DNA of 64,000 bases from Thermovibrio sp. (GTDB lineage Bacteria; Aquificota; Aquificia; Desulfurobacteriales; Desulfurobacteriaceae), in contig WFNZ01000051.1 in NCBI GenBank assembly GCA_015488335.1, positions 18,073 to 82,072 of the forward strand, in the 5' to 3' direction. Made by a program: the position numbers and the translations under genes. Positions 8,704 through 17,994 of this stretch are shown here, one piece after another. Positions within the stretch are counted from its first letter, which is position 1. Each line of letters starts with the position of its first letter. The notes under the pieces are model-generated. The model was not told the origin of the DNA, did no database searches, and was given only the letters and a program-made list of their open reading frames with translations.

Positions 8704-9674
8704 TCTTCCTCTCCGTAGTCAATTTTACCGTCAAAGTAGATTGGAACCTCGTAGGCAAAGTGGCGCTTAGTCCAGCCTGTTCCTCCACCAAGTTCTCTCT
8801 CTATGAACTCCTCAAATCCCTTTACCTTTGAATCAAGAGCATCGGCGTAGGCAAGGGCAACTGCCTCAAGGGTTTTTGGTTTTTTAGGAGAACCGTGCTC
8901 GTACTGGCCGTGATGGGCCAGTATGCAGTGGATAAGTTTGGTCTTCAGGTCTTCAGGAAATCCGTTAATTTCTGCTATTTTGAATGCCACCATTTCACAG
9001 CTCATGTAGAGGTGGCCAAGGAGTATTCCCTCTTTTGTCCTGTCAATTGAGGTCTCTACACTATACTCGTATACCTTTCCTATATCATGGAGAATTGCAG
9101 CAGTAATGAGCAGGTCTCTGTCTAAACTCCTGTAGCGCTTTGCCACAGTTTCACATATCTCTGTAACGCCCAAAGTGTGTTCAAGAAGCCCACCGATGCA
9201 GGCGTGGTGGATGGTTTTACCGCCGGGAGCTCTCAGAAACTTTTCAACAAACTCCTCGTCGTAGAAGAAGCCCTCAAGGAGTTTTTTCAGGTATACGTTC
9301 TCTACAGTCTCTATAATCTCAAGGAGCTTTGTAAACTGCTTCTCTATTGAAAAACGGCTCTCGGAGATGAACTTCTTAGGGTTGTACTCTCCCTCTTCTG
9401 CAACCCTTATCTCTGAAAGTTTTGGCTGAAGATTCCCGTTGAAGTACTCAACGTTTCCCCTTACAAATACTACGTCTCCCTTTTTAAAAACTGTAAGATC
9501 CGCATCTTTCGGCGGCTTCCACCAGAGAGCCTGAAATGTTCCAGTTTTGTCTGACAGAACAAGTCTTAAGAAGGGCTCCCCTGTTCTGTGTTTTCTTATT
9601 TCTACGTGCTCAATGACAAAGTAGCCTTCAAAGGGAGCTCCCACCGGCAACCTGTAAATATCCCTGACAAGCAC
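8700..9674 (-). CDS. YhaM-like 3'-5' exoribonuclease (OB fold plus HD domain)
   Basis: A 324-residue protein. Residues 1-110 form an OB nucleic-acid-binding domain ([29 protein letters not shown]). Residues about 155-295 are an HD phosphohydrolase domain with [23 protein letters not shown] and [17 protein letters not shown]. This is the architecture of YhaM/CbfA, which removes nucleotides from RNA and DNA 3' ends. The GTG at 9674 has AAGGAG five bases upstream; the nearby ATG at 9679 is out of frame. First gene of the pur operon, with about 70 bases separating it from nuoN. Confidence 0.85.
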   Translation of the reverse strand: MLVRDIYRLPVGAPFEGYFVIEHVEIRKHRTGEPFLRLVLSDKTGTFQALWWKPPKDADLTVFKKGDVVFVRGNVEYFNGNLQPKLSEIRVAEEGEYNPKKFISESRFSIEKQFTKLLEIIETVENVYLKKLLEGFFYDEEFVEKFLRAPGGKTIHHACIGGLLEHTLGVTEICETVAKRYRSLDRDLLITAAILHDIGKVYEYSVETSIDRTKEGILLGHLYMSCEMVAFKIAEINGFPEDLKTKLIHCILAHHGQYEHGSPKKPKTLEAVALAYADALDSKVKGFEEFIERELGGGTGWTKRHFAYEVPIYFDGKIDYGEEE

Positions 9675-9743
9675 ACCATCTCCTTGAGGGAAAATAGGTA
9701 GTGGGAATTATAAACGATAGAGGAGAGGGAGCAGGAGCTCCCG

Positions 9744-11159
9744 CTAAAACCCGACCTTAGCTGCGTAAACCGCAGAAGCGTCAACAACCGGGTTGACCCA
9801 GATACCGAAAACTATGAGAAGAATTGCCATAACTGCTAAAGGCAGAAGAATCCAGTTCTTGTTGGGAGAGTCGTTAATCGGTTTCTCAAGTGTAGGCTCC
9901 TCAAGGTACATCTGCTTGGCAATCCAGATGTAGTAAGCAACAGAGAAGGCGCTGTTGAGAAGACCTACAAGGGCTAACCAGGTCATACCGGCATCAACTG
10001 CAGCGGTAAAGACGAAAACCTTACTGATAAAGCCCGCCATAGGAGGAACCCCGGCAAGGGAAAGGAGGAAAATAAGGAAGAGAGCTGCCAGGAGTGGTTC
10101 CCTTCTACCAAGCCCCTTGTAGTCGTCCATAGTTCTTGCTCCCCAAACAAAGAGGAAAACGGCAAAACAGAGAAATGCAGCCGTTTTCATAAAAACGTAG
10201 GCAACGGAGTGGTAGATGATACCGGTAACGCTCAACGGAACAGAAAGGGCTGCAAAGGCTACAAGTGTATAACCTGCATGGGCAACGGAAGAGTAGGCCA
10301 GTATCCTTGAAACCCGCCTTTGAGCAAGGGCTAATAGGTTACCTACAGTCATTGTAAGGGCAGCTATAATGGCAAGAATCAGGGTGAAGTGGCCGGCAAT
10401 CACCGGAATTGCCTCGTAGACAACCCTCATAAGCCCTATAAAGGCAGCACTCTTAGAGATACCGGTAAGGAGAGCAGCAACGCCAGGACAGGTTCCATCG
10501 TAAACATCAGGTCCCCAGAAGTGGAACGGAAAGGCCGTGATCTTAAAGCCAAAACCTGCGAATATGAAGACAGCGGCAAGGGCAACAAGAGGATCTATAA
10601 ATAGGTTTTTAACAAGGGCTGAAAACTCAAAACTGCCGGTCATTCCGTAGAGAAGAGAGATTCCAAAGAGCATAAACCCTACTGCAAGGGCTCCGTTGAA
10701 GAAGTACTTAACACCGGCTTCAAAAGACTTATCGTCAAAGGCAAAGAGAACCATAAGGTAGGTAGGCATCGTCATCAGTTCCATCGCAATGGCGAGGGAG
10801 ACAAAGTTGTTGGCGCTAATGAGGAGGAGAGCTCCAGCCGTAGATATCATAAGGGCAGAGATCAGCTCGTTAACGAACTTATCCTTCTCCGTAATCCAGT
10901 AGATAACCAGCATCACCATCCAGGAAGCAATTAAAATAAGAGCTCCCAACAGAATAGAAACCGGATCTGTAGTGTAGAAAACTTCTAAAACGTGTTTTCC
11001 CTTATCTGATATAAGAACTAAAAAGAGGGAAACCACATAACCTATAGAAGAGATGAGAGCTCCCTGAATCCCCGATATCCTGAAAAGCCTGTTTATAACG
11101 GGAAGAAACGCTCCCGTTAAGGCCAGAACCATTGTTGCTGCAAGGTAGTTAATGTTCAC
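9744..11159 (-). CDS. nuoN: Complex I membrane subunit N
   Basis: A 471-residue antiporter-like subunit with about 14 transmembrane helices. It carries the family segments MTMPTYLMVLFAF (conserved Glu just before), FKITAFPFHFWGPDVYDGTC with the helix-break motif, and LSLAGVPPMAGFISKVFVF. It forms one of three proton-pumping modules of the membrane arm. The GTG at 11159 is preceded by a G-rich site in the gap after nuoM. Last gene of the nuo operon. Confidence 0.95.
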   Translation of the reverse strand: MNINYLAATMVLALTGAFLPVINRLFRISGIQGALISSIGYVVSLFLVLISDKGKHVLEVFYTTDPVSILLGALILIASWMVMLVIYWITEKDKFVNELISALMISTAGALLLISANNFVSLAIAMELMTMPTYLMVLFAFDDKSFEAGVKYFFNGALAVGFMLFGISLLYGMTGSFEFSALVKNLFIDPLVALAAVFIFAGFGFKITAFPFHFWGPDVYDGTCPGVAALLTGISKSAAFIGLMRVVYEAIPVIAGHFTLILAIIAALTMTVGNLLALAQRRVSRILAYSSVAHAGYTLVAFAALSVPLSVTGIIYHSVAYVFMKTAAFLCFAVFLFVWGARTMDDYKGLGRREPLLAALFLIFLLSLAGVPPMAGFISKVFVFTAAVDAGMTWLALVGLLNSAFSVAYYIWIAKQMYLEEPTLEKPINDSPNKNWILLPLAVMAILLIVFGIWVNPVVDASAVYAAKVGF

Positions 11160-11169
11160 CTGTTACCCC

Positions 11170-12615
11170 CTACTGAAAGAGTTGTGAAAAAGCGTTAACC
11201 ACAGGGTTATAGAGGTTAAAGACAACAGCCGGAATAACTCCAACCAGTATAAAAGCCCCTATGTAAAGGGCAAGAGGAATGTTCTCAATTAGAGGGAGCT
11301 CCGTAAGTGACTTCAGGTTCTTGAACTCCTCTCTTAAAGGACCAAAAACTGCCCTCTGGAGCATCCACATAAAGAAACCGGCACCAAGGGCACTGGCAAG
11401 AGGAACGATAACCATAACCCAGCCATAGTAGTCAAAAGCAGCAAGCATGACAGAGAGCTCCCCTACAAAACCTGCAGTTCCAGGAAGCCCAACGGCAGCC
11501 AGAACTCCTATAACGAACATCGTCATAAGGCCGGGAATCTTCTTCATAAGACCACCAAGCTCAGAAATGTACCAGGTGTGGGTTTTATGGTGAATGTAGC
11601 CTGCAATCATAAAGAGGAGAGAAATAACAAGGGCGTGGCCAACCATCTCATAAACGGCAGCAGAGATTCCAGCAGCAGTAAGGGCAGAAAGGCCTAAAAG
11701 GACAAACCCCATATGGTTAATACTTGAGTAGGCAACCATCCTCTTAATGTGGTCTTCTGCAAGGGCTCTGAAGCCAGCGTAGAAAATCGTAAGAACGGCA
11801 ATAAAGGCCATAAGCGGAGCAAAGAACTTACTGGTTTGAGGAAAGAGGAAGATCTCCCACCTTAAAAGACCGTAAGCACCCATTTTAAGAAGAAGTCCTG
11901 CAAGGAAAACAGAAATTGGAGAAGGTGCCTGAACGTGTGCATCGGGAAGCCAGGTGTGGAAAGGAACAACGGGCATCTTAACGGCAAAACCTATAAACAT
12001 CAGTATCCAGACAAGCTTTGCAACAGAAGGATCAAGGTGGATGTTCAGTAGTTTTTCAAACTCAAATGTGTGTGTAGACAGGTAGAGAACGATAATTCCA
12101 AGAAGGAGGAATACGCTCGCAAGGTGGGTATAGATAAAGAACTTCATCGCAGCGTAAATCCTGTTTTCTGCTCCCCAAATACCGATGTGGAAAAACATAG
12201 GAACCAAAGTAAACTCCCAGAATATGAAGAACCAGAGAAGATTAAGTGAGACAAAAACTCCAACCATAGGGCCAAGGAAAATAAGAATTAAGAAAAAGTA
12301 AGCCCCAGGCCTTTCAACGTGCCATGAAGAGAGGGTAACTGTAATGGCAAGGAAAGCAACTATTCCCAAAAGAACAAGAGATATACCGTCGGCAGCAAGG
12401 TGGAGGTTGAAGTCAAAAGGTGGATAAATCTGATAGAACTCATGAAATGCAAATCCATTTCCTGGATACTTGGCGATTAAGTAAGCTGTACAGAAAGCCA
12501 GGAAAACACCTACAGCCAGAGAAAGGTATTTTGGAATGTCCCTGTTAACCTTCTCACCTATCCAGGCAAAGGGTGCTACCAGAACAGGGAGCAGAATCAT
12601 ACTCAGCAGAACCAT
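11170..12615 (-). CDS. nuoM: Complex I membrane subunit M
   Basis: A 481-residue Mrp-antiporter-like subunit with 14 predicted helices. Typical segments are FFIFWEFTLVPMFFHIGIWG (functional Glu in WEFTLVP), FAVKMPVVPFHTWLPDAHVQ with the lysine pump residue region, and YSSINHMGFVLLGL. The ATG at 12615 follows AGGAGGAG. It lies ten bases downstream of nuoL and ten upstream of nuoN. Confidence 0.96.
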   Translation of the reverse strand: MVLLSMILLPVLVAPFAWIGEKVNRDIPKYLSLAVGVFLAFCTAYLIAKYPGNGFAFHEFYQIYPPFDFNLHLAADGISLVLLGIVAFLAITVTLSSWHVERPGAYFFLILIFLGPMVGVFVSLNLLWFFIFWEFTLVPMFFHIGIWGAENRIYAAMKFFIYTHLASVFLLLGIIVLYLSTHTFEFEKLLNIHLDPSVAKLVWILMFIGFAVKMPVVPFHTWLPDAHVQAPSPISVFLAGLLLKMGAYGLLRWEIFLFPQTSKFFAPLMAFIAVLTIFYAGFRALAEDHIKRMVAYSSINHMGFVLLGLSALTAAGISAAVYEMVGHALVISLLFMIAGYIHHKTHTWYISELGGLMKKIPGLMTMFVIGVLAAVGLPGTAGFVGELSVMLAAFDYYGWVMVIVPLASALGAGFFMWMLQRAVFGPLREEFKNLKSLTELPLIENIPLALYIGAFILVGVIPAVVFNLYNPVVNAFSQLFQ

Positions 12616-12624
12616 CCACTCCTC

Positions 12625-14460
12625 CTAAACAAAGAGAATGAGCAAGACAAGTGTTATTACGCCAGCAACAAAGTAAGTAAGGTAATCTATAACATCGCCA
12701 GTCTGAATCTTCCTGCACCTATCCCAGCAGGCAAGGGAAAGTCTGGCAGTTCCGTTAACTGCACCGTCAACAACGTGTATATCCACCCACTCAACAGCTT
12801 TGGCAATTGAGCCGTAGAAAACGTGGCGGCAGATCCACTTTATTGCAGCGTCAACATACCATCCGTTGTAGAGAAACTCATTTATCCCTTTACCTAACGG
12901 ATGGGCTAGGAACTTGACAGTACTGATAACCCTCTTGTAGTAAATAAGGAAGACAATACCGAAGAGGATAAACATTACCGTTAAAGTTGCAACCAGCAGG
13001 TTCAGGAAGAAGGGCTCATGGACTTCACCGAAGAGGAAGTGGATAATCTGCTCTTTAAAGAAGGGAATAACTACCGTAAGTACAGCGAGAACATAGAGTG
13101 GAACGAGCATTATGGGATAAGCCTCTCTGGCGTGCTTTGAGTATTCAGAAGGCTCTCCTGTGAAGACAACAAACCAGAGCCTGAAACCGTAAGCAATACA
13201 AAGGACAGCAGCAACAAAGGTAAGGCCAAAAATCACCGGGTTACCGTAAGCGTAAGTCGCTCCGATTATCCAGTCTTTACTGAAGAAACCGTTGAAGGGC
13301 GGAACACCGGCAAGGGCAAGAATACCCACAAGGAAGAGAAGAGCTGTTTGAGGCATGTATTTGTAGAGCCCTCCCAACTTAAAGGCATCTTTTTGATGGG
13401 TCATGTGGATAACGGCACCTGCTGCCAGGAAGAGGAGGGCTTTGAAGATGGCGTGGTTCATAAGATGGAAAATTCCTGCAGCGGCTGATCCAACACCAAG
13501 GGCAACAAACATTAGAGCAAGGTGTTCCATCGTAGAGAAAGCAAGTATTTTCTTGATCTCTGTATGGGCAAGAGCTCCCGTAGCAGCAATGAATGCAGAG
13601 AGAGCTCCCACAAATCCAACAACTATTAAAGCATGGGAGTAGTCAAAGAACGGGAACATTCTTGCAACCAAGTAGACACCTGCGTTAACCATTGTGGCAG
13701 CGTGGATGAGAGCAGAAACTGTTGTCGGACCTTCCATAGCATCAAGAAGCCACGGGAAGAGGGGAAACTGGGCAGACTTTCCAACAGCTCCAATGAAGAT
13801 GAGTAGTGAAATCAAGAGTCCCAGCTTAACGGAAAATGCTCCTGCAAGGGCAAGGGCGTTGAGCTCCTGGAAGTTAATTGTTCCAAGAAGAACCCAAGCA
13901 ACAATTATGCCTGCAAACATAAAGACATCACCGAAACGGGTCATAACAAAGGCTTTCAGTGCAGCTTCTGCAGCACTCCTCTTCCAGTACCAGTAACCGA
14001 TGAGGAGGTATGAGCAGAGACCAACACCTTCCCAGAAGATGTAGAGGCCGACAAGGTTGCTGACAAAAACAAGACCCACCATAGAGCCTATGAAGAACAG
14101 CTTTTCAAAGTAGTACCTGTGTGGAGACTCATCGTCTTCCATGTAACCTTTGGAGAAAACGATATCTAAGAAACCGATTCCTGTAGCGATTAGAGCCATA
14201 ACAACAGAAAGGCTATCAACGTAAATTCCAAGAGGAATTTTAAAGGAACCGAAGGTAAACCAGTTAAACTTATGAACTATCGGATGCTCACCAAGGTTAA
14301 GTGCAATATAACAGGTAAGGATAAAACCTATTAAACCTGTTAGAACAGCCACCCAGAAGGAGTTCCATCTCTCTGTAAACTTCCCTATCAGAAAGGCGGA
14401 GATGCTTCCAAGGAAAAAGATTCCAATTGTGAGATAAGTTATCCAGACCAGCTTCTCCAT
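12625..14460 (-). CDS. nuoL: Complex I membrane subunit L
   Basis: A 611-residue distal antiporter-like subunit. It has YIFWEGVGLCSYLLIGYWY, GKSAQFPLFPWLLDAMEGPT, SALIHAATMVNAGVYL and the C-terminal amphipathic-helix region that runs along the membrane arm and ends in two hydrophobic helices. Its length equals that of standard NuoL, so the third pumping module is complete even though the NADH module genes are missing from the operon. The ATG at 14460 has GAGGTGG upstream. Confidence 0.97.
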   Translation of the reverse strand: MEKLVWITYLTIGIFFLGSISAFLIGKFTERWNSFWVAVLTGLIGFILTCYIALNLGEHPIVHKFNWFTFGSFKIPLGIYVDSLSVVMALIATGIGFLDIVFSKGYMEDDESPHRYYFEKLFFIGSMVGLVFVSNLVGLYIFWEGVGLCSYLLIGYWYWKRSAAEAALKAFVMTRFGDVFMFAGIIVAWVLLGTINFQELNALALAGAFSVKLGLLISLLIFIGAVGKSAQFPLFPWLLDAMEGPTTVSALIHAATMVNAGVYLVARMFPFFDYSHALIVVGFVGALSAFIAATGALAHTEIKKILAFSTMEHLALMFVALGVGSAAAGIFHLMNHAIFKALLFLAAGAVIHMTHQKDAFKLGGLYKYMPQTALLFLVGILALAGVPPFNGFFSKDWIIGATYAYGNPVIFGLTFVAAVLCIAYGFRLWFVVFTGEPSEYSKHAREAYPIMLVPLYVLAVLTVVIPFFKEQIIHFLFGEVHEPFFLNLLVATLTVMFILFGIVFLIYYKRVISTVKFLAHPLGKGINEFLYNGWYVDAAIKWICRHVFYGSIAKAVEWVDIHVVDGAVNGTARLSLACWDRCRKIQTGDVIDYLTYFVAGVITLVLLILFV

Positions 14461-14461
14461 C

Positions 14462-14770
14462 CTACCACCTCAGGTTCCTGATTTTTGATGGAATAACCTC
14501 ACCAAACCGCTTGTAGAAGACGATAACTATAGCCAGACCAACGGCAGCCTCAAGGGCCGCAAGACCTATGGTGAAGAACGCGAATATCTCACCGTCAACG
14601 TTCCTCTGAGCTGAAAAGATGGCAAGATTCAGGTTTGCAGCGTTGATAATCATCTCAACGGCAAAGAGCATCCTGATAACTGATCTCCTTGAGAGAAGGC
14701 CGTACACCCCCACAGCAAGGAGAGAAAAGGATAGAAATAGGTAAGCATGAACGTCCGCTTCAAGAAGCAT
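14462..14770 (-). CDS. nuoK: Complex I membrane subunit K
   Basis: A 102-residue, three-helix subunit. The conserved glutamates of helix 2 (FAVEMIINAANLNLA) and helix 3 (GLAALEAAVGLAIVIVFYKR) are present, as needed for the central proton channel. The ATG at 14770 overlaps the nuoJ stop (TAATG), giving tight translational coupling. Confidence 0.96.
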   Translation of the reverse strand: MLLEADVHAYLFLSFSLLAVGVYGLLSRRSVIRMLFAVEMIINAANLNLAIFSAQRNVDGEIFAFFTIGLAALEAAVGLAIVIVFYKRFGEVIPSKIRNLRW

Positions 14771-15249
14771 TACTTAGCCTCCCTCTTTTTCGTAATGATG
14801 GCGTTTGCCATGTAAAGGAGGGCTGACACGATAAAGCCCAGAACTATAGTGAAGAAAGAGTACTTCTCAACAAAAACAGTTCCAAGAACTTCCGTTGAAA
14901 ATGTCTTAAATGGCAAGGTATCTATAGCACTTAAGAAAGAGAAAAAGGTTCCCAGAATAAGGAGAAGCAAGCTCAAGACTATAGCCTTAACGGCTTTCCC
15001 TTCAGGCTTCTTGTAGCTTTCACCGATCATCATTATCGCAAAGAGAACGAGAATCGTTACACCACCTGCGTAAATGGCAAGCTGAACACCACCCAAAACG
15101 GGCATATTTAGACCGAAGTAGACAAGGGCTATCTCTGAGAGGAGAACGACAAATGAAACGGCCGCCCAGAGGAGTGAAGTCGCCTCAAGGGCTATTATGG
15201 CGCTCCCTATAACAACGGCATAGATAATCCAGAAGTAGACGTTCCCCAT
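14770..15249 (-). CDS. nuoJ: Complex I membrane subunit J
   Basis: A 159-residue, five-helix subunit containing the conserved GVQLAIYAGGVTILVLFAIM, in which the Tyr/Gly pi-bulge helix controls water access to the central channel. Its ATG overlaps the nuoI stop (TAATG) and its own stop overlaps nuoK. Length and gene position are standard. Confidence 0.95.
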   Translation of the reverse strand: MGNVYFWIIYAVVIGSAIIALEATSLLWAAVSFVVLLSEIALVYFGLNMPVLGGVQLAIYAGGVTILVLFAIMMIGESYKKPEGKAVKAIVLSLLLLILGTFFSFLSAIDTLPFKTFSTEVLGTVFVEKYSFFTIVLGFIVSALLYMANAIITKKREAK

Positions 15250-15860
15250 TACTCCTCTCCTTTACTTCCTTTCTGAGAGTTATCTCCCTGTTGTGGCTTT
15301 TCCTCTTTTCCCTTTTCTAAAGAGGGCTGTTCTTTTTTAGCTTCAGCTTTTGCTTTGGCTTGTTGAGCCTGCTGTTTCTTCTTCAAGGCTTCCTGTTTTT
15401 TCTTCTCAAGGAGTTCCTCCATCTTTTTAGCCTTCTCAAGGGCCTCTTCAAGGTTTTCAGGCTCAAAAACGTACTCTGTTAACTTATCCCAGGTAACATC
15501 TTCAAGAATCATTGAGTAGTGGTCTGTAAGTTTTATTGCTTTCTCTGGCTTTGTTGGACAGGCATCCTCACAGAGCCCGCAGAACATACACTCATTGGCC
15601 CTAACCTTTGGAACAGCCCTTGGCTTCTTAACCCCTGTTGGAACCATATCTATACAGTTAACGGGGCAGGCCCTTGAACACATTCCACAGCCAATGCAGA
15701 GCTCCGCATTTATGATGTGTTTGCCACGATAGTGGAGCTCCCTCTTTATCCCTTTATCCCACCATATTTCCGTAGCCTTTGGAGCAAAGAGAGCTTTAGT
15801 TACCCTTATAACTTTTTTCGTTGCCTCAAAAGGTATCTTTAAAGCGTCTTTAGCTTCCAT
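15249..15860 (-). CDS. nuoI: Complex I iron-sulfur subunit I with charged C-terminal tail
   Basis: A 203-residue peripheral subunit with two 4Fe-4S motifs, CIGCGMCSRACPVNC and CMFCGLCEDACPTK (clusters N6a and N6b), which pass electrons to NuoB. After about residue 140 it has a long low-complexity tail of Lys, Gln, Glu and Ala (KKKQEALKKKQQAQQAKAKA and onward), not part of the standard NuoI fold. The tail might cap the site where NuoG normally docks, which is inference. The ATG at 15860 has AAGGAGG upstream. Confidence 0.94.
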   Translation of the reverse strand: MEAKDALKIPFEATKKVIRVTKALFAPKATEIWWDKGIKRELHYRGKHIINAELCIGCGMCSRACPVNCIDMVPTGVKKPRAVPKVRANECMFCGLCEDACPTKPEKAIKLTDHYSMILEDVTWDKLTEYVFEPENLEEALEKAKKMEELLEKKKQEALKKKQQAQQAKAKAEAKKEQPSLEKGKEEKPQQGDNSQKGSKGEE

Positions 15861-15869
15861 CTAACCTCC

Positions 15870-16814
15870 TTAAGAGATGAACATTTTGACGAGAATAATG
15901 AAGGCAAGGTTCAAAAGGGCTAAAGGAGTTAAAACTTTCCAACAGAACCTCAAGAGCTGGTCCATTCTGATACGGGGAGTTGACGCCCTTACAACGAAGG
16001 TAAAGACGTAAAGCCCAAGAATCTTTATGAAAAACCAGACAATTCCCGGAAGGACAGGCCCTTTAAACCCTCCTAAGAACAGAACAACGGCAACAGAATA
16101 GAGAGCAAAGAGCTCTATCAGCTTAGAGAGAACGAGGATTGCGTAGTTAAACCCGCCAAACTCTGTAAGGAAACCATAGACAATTTCCTGCTCAGCCTCC
16201 GGTATGTCAAAGGGCGGTCTGTCTGTAACTATGAGAGTTGCAGTCACAAAGATGAGAAACGCCGGAAGAAGGATAAAGAAACCTAACCAGGAGCTCTCAT
16301 GAACTATCTGAAGGTGGTTGAGAGTTCCGTAGAAAACAGCAGCAGCAAGGGCGGAGAGCCAGAGCGGGATCTCACCCGAAATCATCTGGTTAACAACCCT
16401 TAAACCACCGATGAAAGAGTACTTACTCTTTGAAGCCCAGCCTGCGTAGAAGAAAACCGGAGGCATACCGGTAACAAGGGCCAAAACAATAAGGAGATCA
16501 AAACTTGTGCTTACTATATAGCTGTGCTCAGAGAACGGTATAAAGGCAATCAGAGCGGCAACCATCAGGAAAGCAACAAATGGAATGAGAGAGAACAACA
16601 GTTTGTTCGCCCTCCTCTGAATGATGAACTCCTTTTGAAGGAGTTTAAAAACGTCTGCTGTTGTCTGAAGAATTCCCCATTTACCAACGTAGTAGGGTCC
16701 CGTCCTCAGGTGAACATCGGCAAGAATCTTCCTCTCCATGTAGAAGATTGTAAGGAAAACGACCAACAGAAAGAGAAAACCGGGGAAAAATATCGCTTTA
16801 ATCCAGGCTTCCAT
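15870..16814 (-). CDS. nuoH: Complex I membrane subunit H, with altered quinone-channel residues
   Basis: A 314-residue, eight-helix subunit that forms the quinone chamber floor. Recognisable features are YMERKILADVHLRTGPYYVG, GWASKSKYSFIGGLR and PPFDIPEAEQEIVYGFLTEF. Compared with the usual sequences, SYE is SGE (146-148), the ETNRxPFD motif is VTDRPPFD (Val196 in place of Glu), and the acidic residue expected in the following helix is Lys (VLSKLIEL). These changes are unusual for a classical complex I. The ATG at 16814 follows AGGAGG. Confidence 0.93.
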   Translation of the reverse strand: MEAWIKAIFFPGFLFLLVVFLTIFYMERKILADVHLRTGPYYVGKWGILQTTADVFKLLQKEFIIQRRANKLLFSLIPFVAFLMVAALIAFIPFSEHSYIVSTSFDLLIVLALVTGMPPVFFYAGWASKSKYSFIGGLRVVNQMISGEIPLWLSALAAAVFYGTLNHLQIVHESSWLGFFILLPAFLIFVTATLIVTDRPPFDIPEAEQEIVYGFLTEFGGFNYAILVLSKLIELFALYSVAVVLFLGGFKGPVLPGIVWFFIKILGLYVFTFVVRASTPRIRMDQLLRFCWKVLTPLALLNLAFIILVKMFIS

Positions 16815-16824
16815 TCCAGGCCTC

Positions 16825-17994
16825 CTACCTGTCTATATCACCGTGACACATGTATAGTGATGCAAAGATAACGGGAACGTCTGCAAGCTTAACGTTTTTC
16901 ATCATTTCGGGCATCGCCCAGAGGTTGGCAAAAGAGGGAGCTCTCATCTTCAACCTGTAAGGCCCGGTTCCACCATCGCTAATAAGGTGGAAGCCGAAGC
17001 ATCCACGGGCCCACTCAACGTTAACGTAAGCCTCTCCAGGAGGAACTTTAATGGGGAACTTTGTTCTCCACTCTCCCTCTGGAAGTCCCTCAATAGCCTG
17101 CCTGATAATCTTTGCAGACTCTATAAGCTCCTCCCATATGACCAGATACCTTGCGTAGGCATCACCTTCTTCCTTCGTTACAACCCTAAAGTCAAGCTCT
17201 CCGTAAGCAGTATACGGGTAGTCTTTCCTAACATCTGAAGCAACGCCAGAAGCCCTAAGAGCAGGACCCGCAAGACCGAGCTCTACAGCTTTCTCCTTTG
17301 GGACAACACCAATCCCCTGGGAGCGGAGTTTTAATGTAGGATTATCAATAAACACTTCTGTATACCTTGGAATAAACTCTTTTTCAAGGAAATCAACAGC
17401 CGAAATCATTTTCTCTATAAACTTTCCTGTTGGTTCATACCTGACACCGCCAGGAACAATAGAAGCAGTTGCAATTCTCTGCCCGGAGTAAACCTCAAAG
17501 GCGTCAAGGAACTTCTCACGGGCAATCAGTGCCCATTGCATAGGGGTATGAACACCGAGAACACCGATAAAGCCACCAAGACCTATGAGGTGGCTTACAA
17601 TTCTTCCACCCTCACAGAGGATAGTCCTCACGTAGTCTGCCTTCTTTGGAACTTCAACGCCTGCAATCTTTTCAGCTGCAATGGAGTAACCGGTCATCGT
17701 TCCAAAGTTATCTATGAAGCAGGCCCTCTCAACGTTTACAATGGCGTTCTGCCATGTTCTATACTCAACCAACTTCTCAAGGAGCCTCAGAACGTAGCCG
17801 ATATCCGGGTCAACCTTTACAACCTCATCTCCGTCAACCCAAACCTTCAGCCTCATAGGACCTGAGGCTGGATGCTGAACACCCCAGTTGAGCTGGAGAA
17901 GTTTCTCCTGTAAAAGACCTAAATCCTCTCCGGAAACCTCTTTTGTCTCTTCAACGACAAACGTGTATCCTGCAAGAGAGATGCTGTTTCCCAT
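16825..17994 (-). CDS. nuoD: Complex I 49-kDa-type subunit D, hydrogenase-like at the quinone/NiFe site
   Basis: A 389-residue subunit whose fold is shared with [NiFe]-hydrogenase large subunits. NuoD segments such as ARGCFGFHLISDGGTGPYRL and the final DIDR are present. However, the motif usually HPAAHGVLR is HPASGPMR (41-48), so the second His that binds quinone is absent, and the quinone-binding Tyr of DRLDY is Phe93 in ERACFID. At both positions of hydrogenase CxxC motifs it has CxxD: Cys92-Asp95 and Cys383-Asp386. NuoC and NuoD are separate proteins. The ATG overlaps the nuoC stop (TAATG). Confidence 0.93.
   Translation of the reverse strand: MGNSISLAGYTFVVEETKEVSGEDLGLLQEKLLQLNWGVQHPASGPMRLKVWVDGDEVVKVDPDIGYVLRLLEKLVEYRTWQNAIVNVERACFIDNFGTMTGYSIAAEKIAGVEVPKKADYVRTILCEGGRIVSHLIGLGGFIGVLGVHTPMQWALIAREKFLDAFEVYSGQRIATASIVPGGVRYEPTGKFIEKMISAVDFLEKEFIPRYTEVFIDNPTLKLRSQGIGVVPKEKAVELGLAGPALRASGVASDVRKDYPYTAYGELDFRVVTKEEGDAYARYLVIWEELIESAKIIRQAIEGLPEGEWRTKFPIKVPPGEAYVNVEWARGCFGFHLISDGGTGPYRLKMRAPSFANLWAMPEMMKNVKLADVPVIFASLYMCHGDIDR

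Noticed and set aside
13403..13996. Plus-strand open frames inside nuoL
   Set aside because: They are composition shadows of the membrane protein on the other strand, with no start context and no conserved domain.
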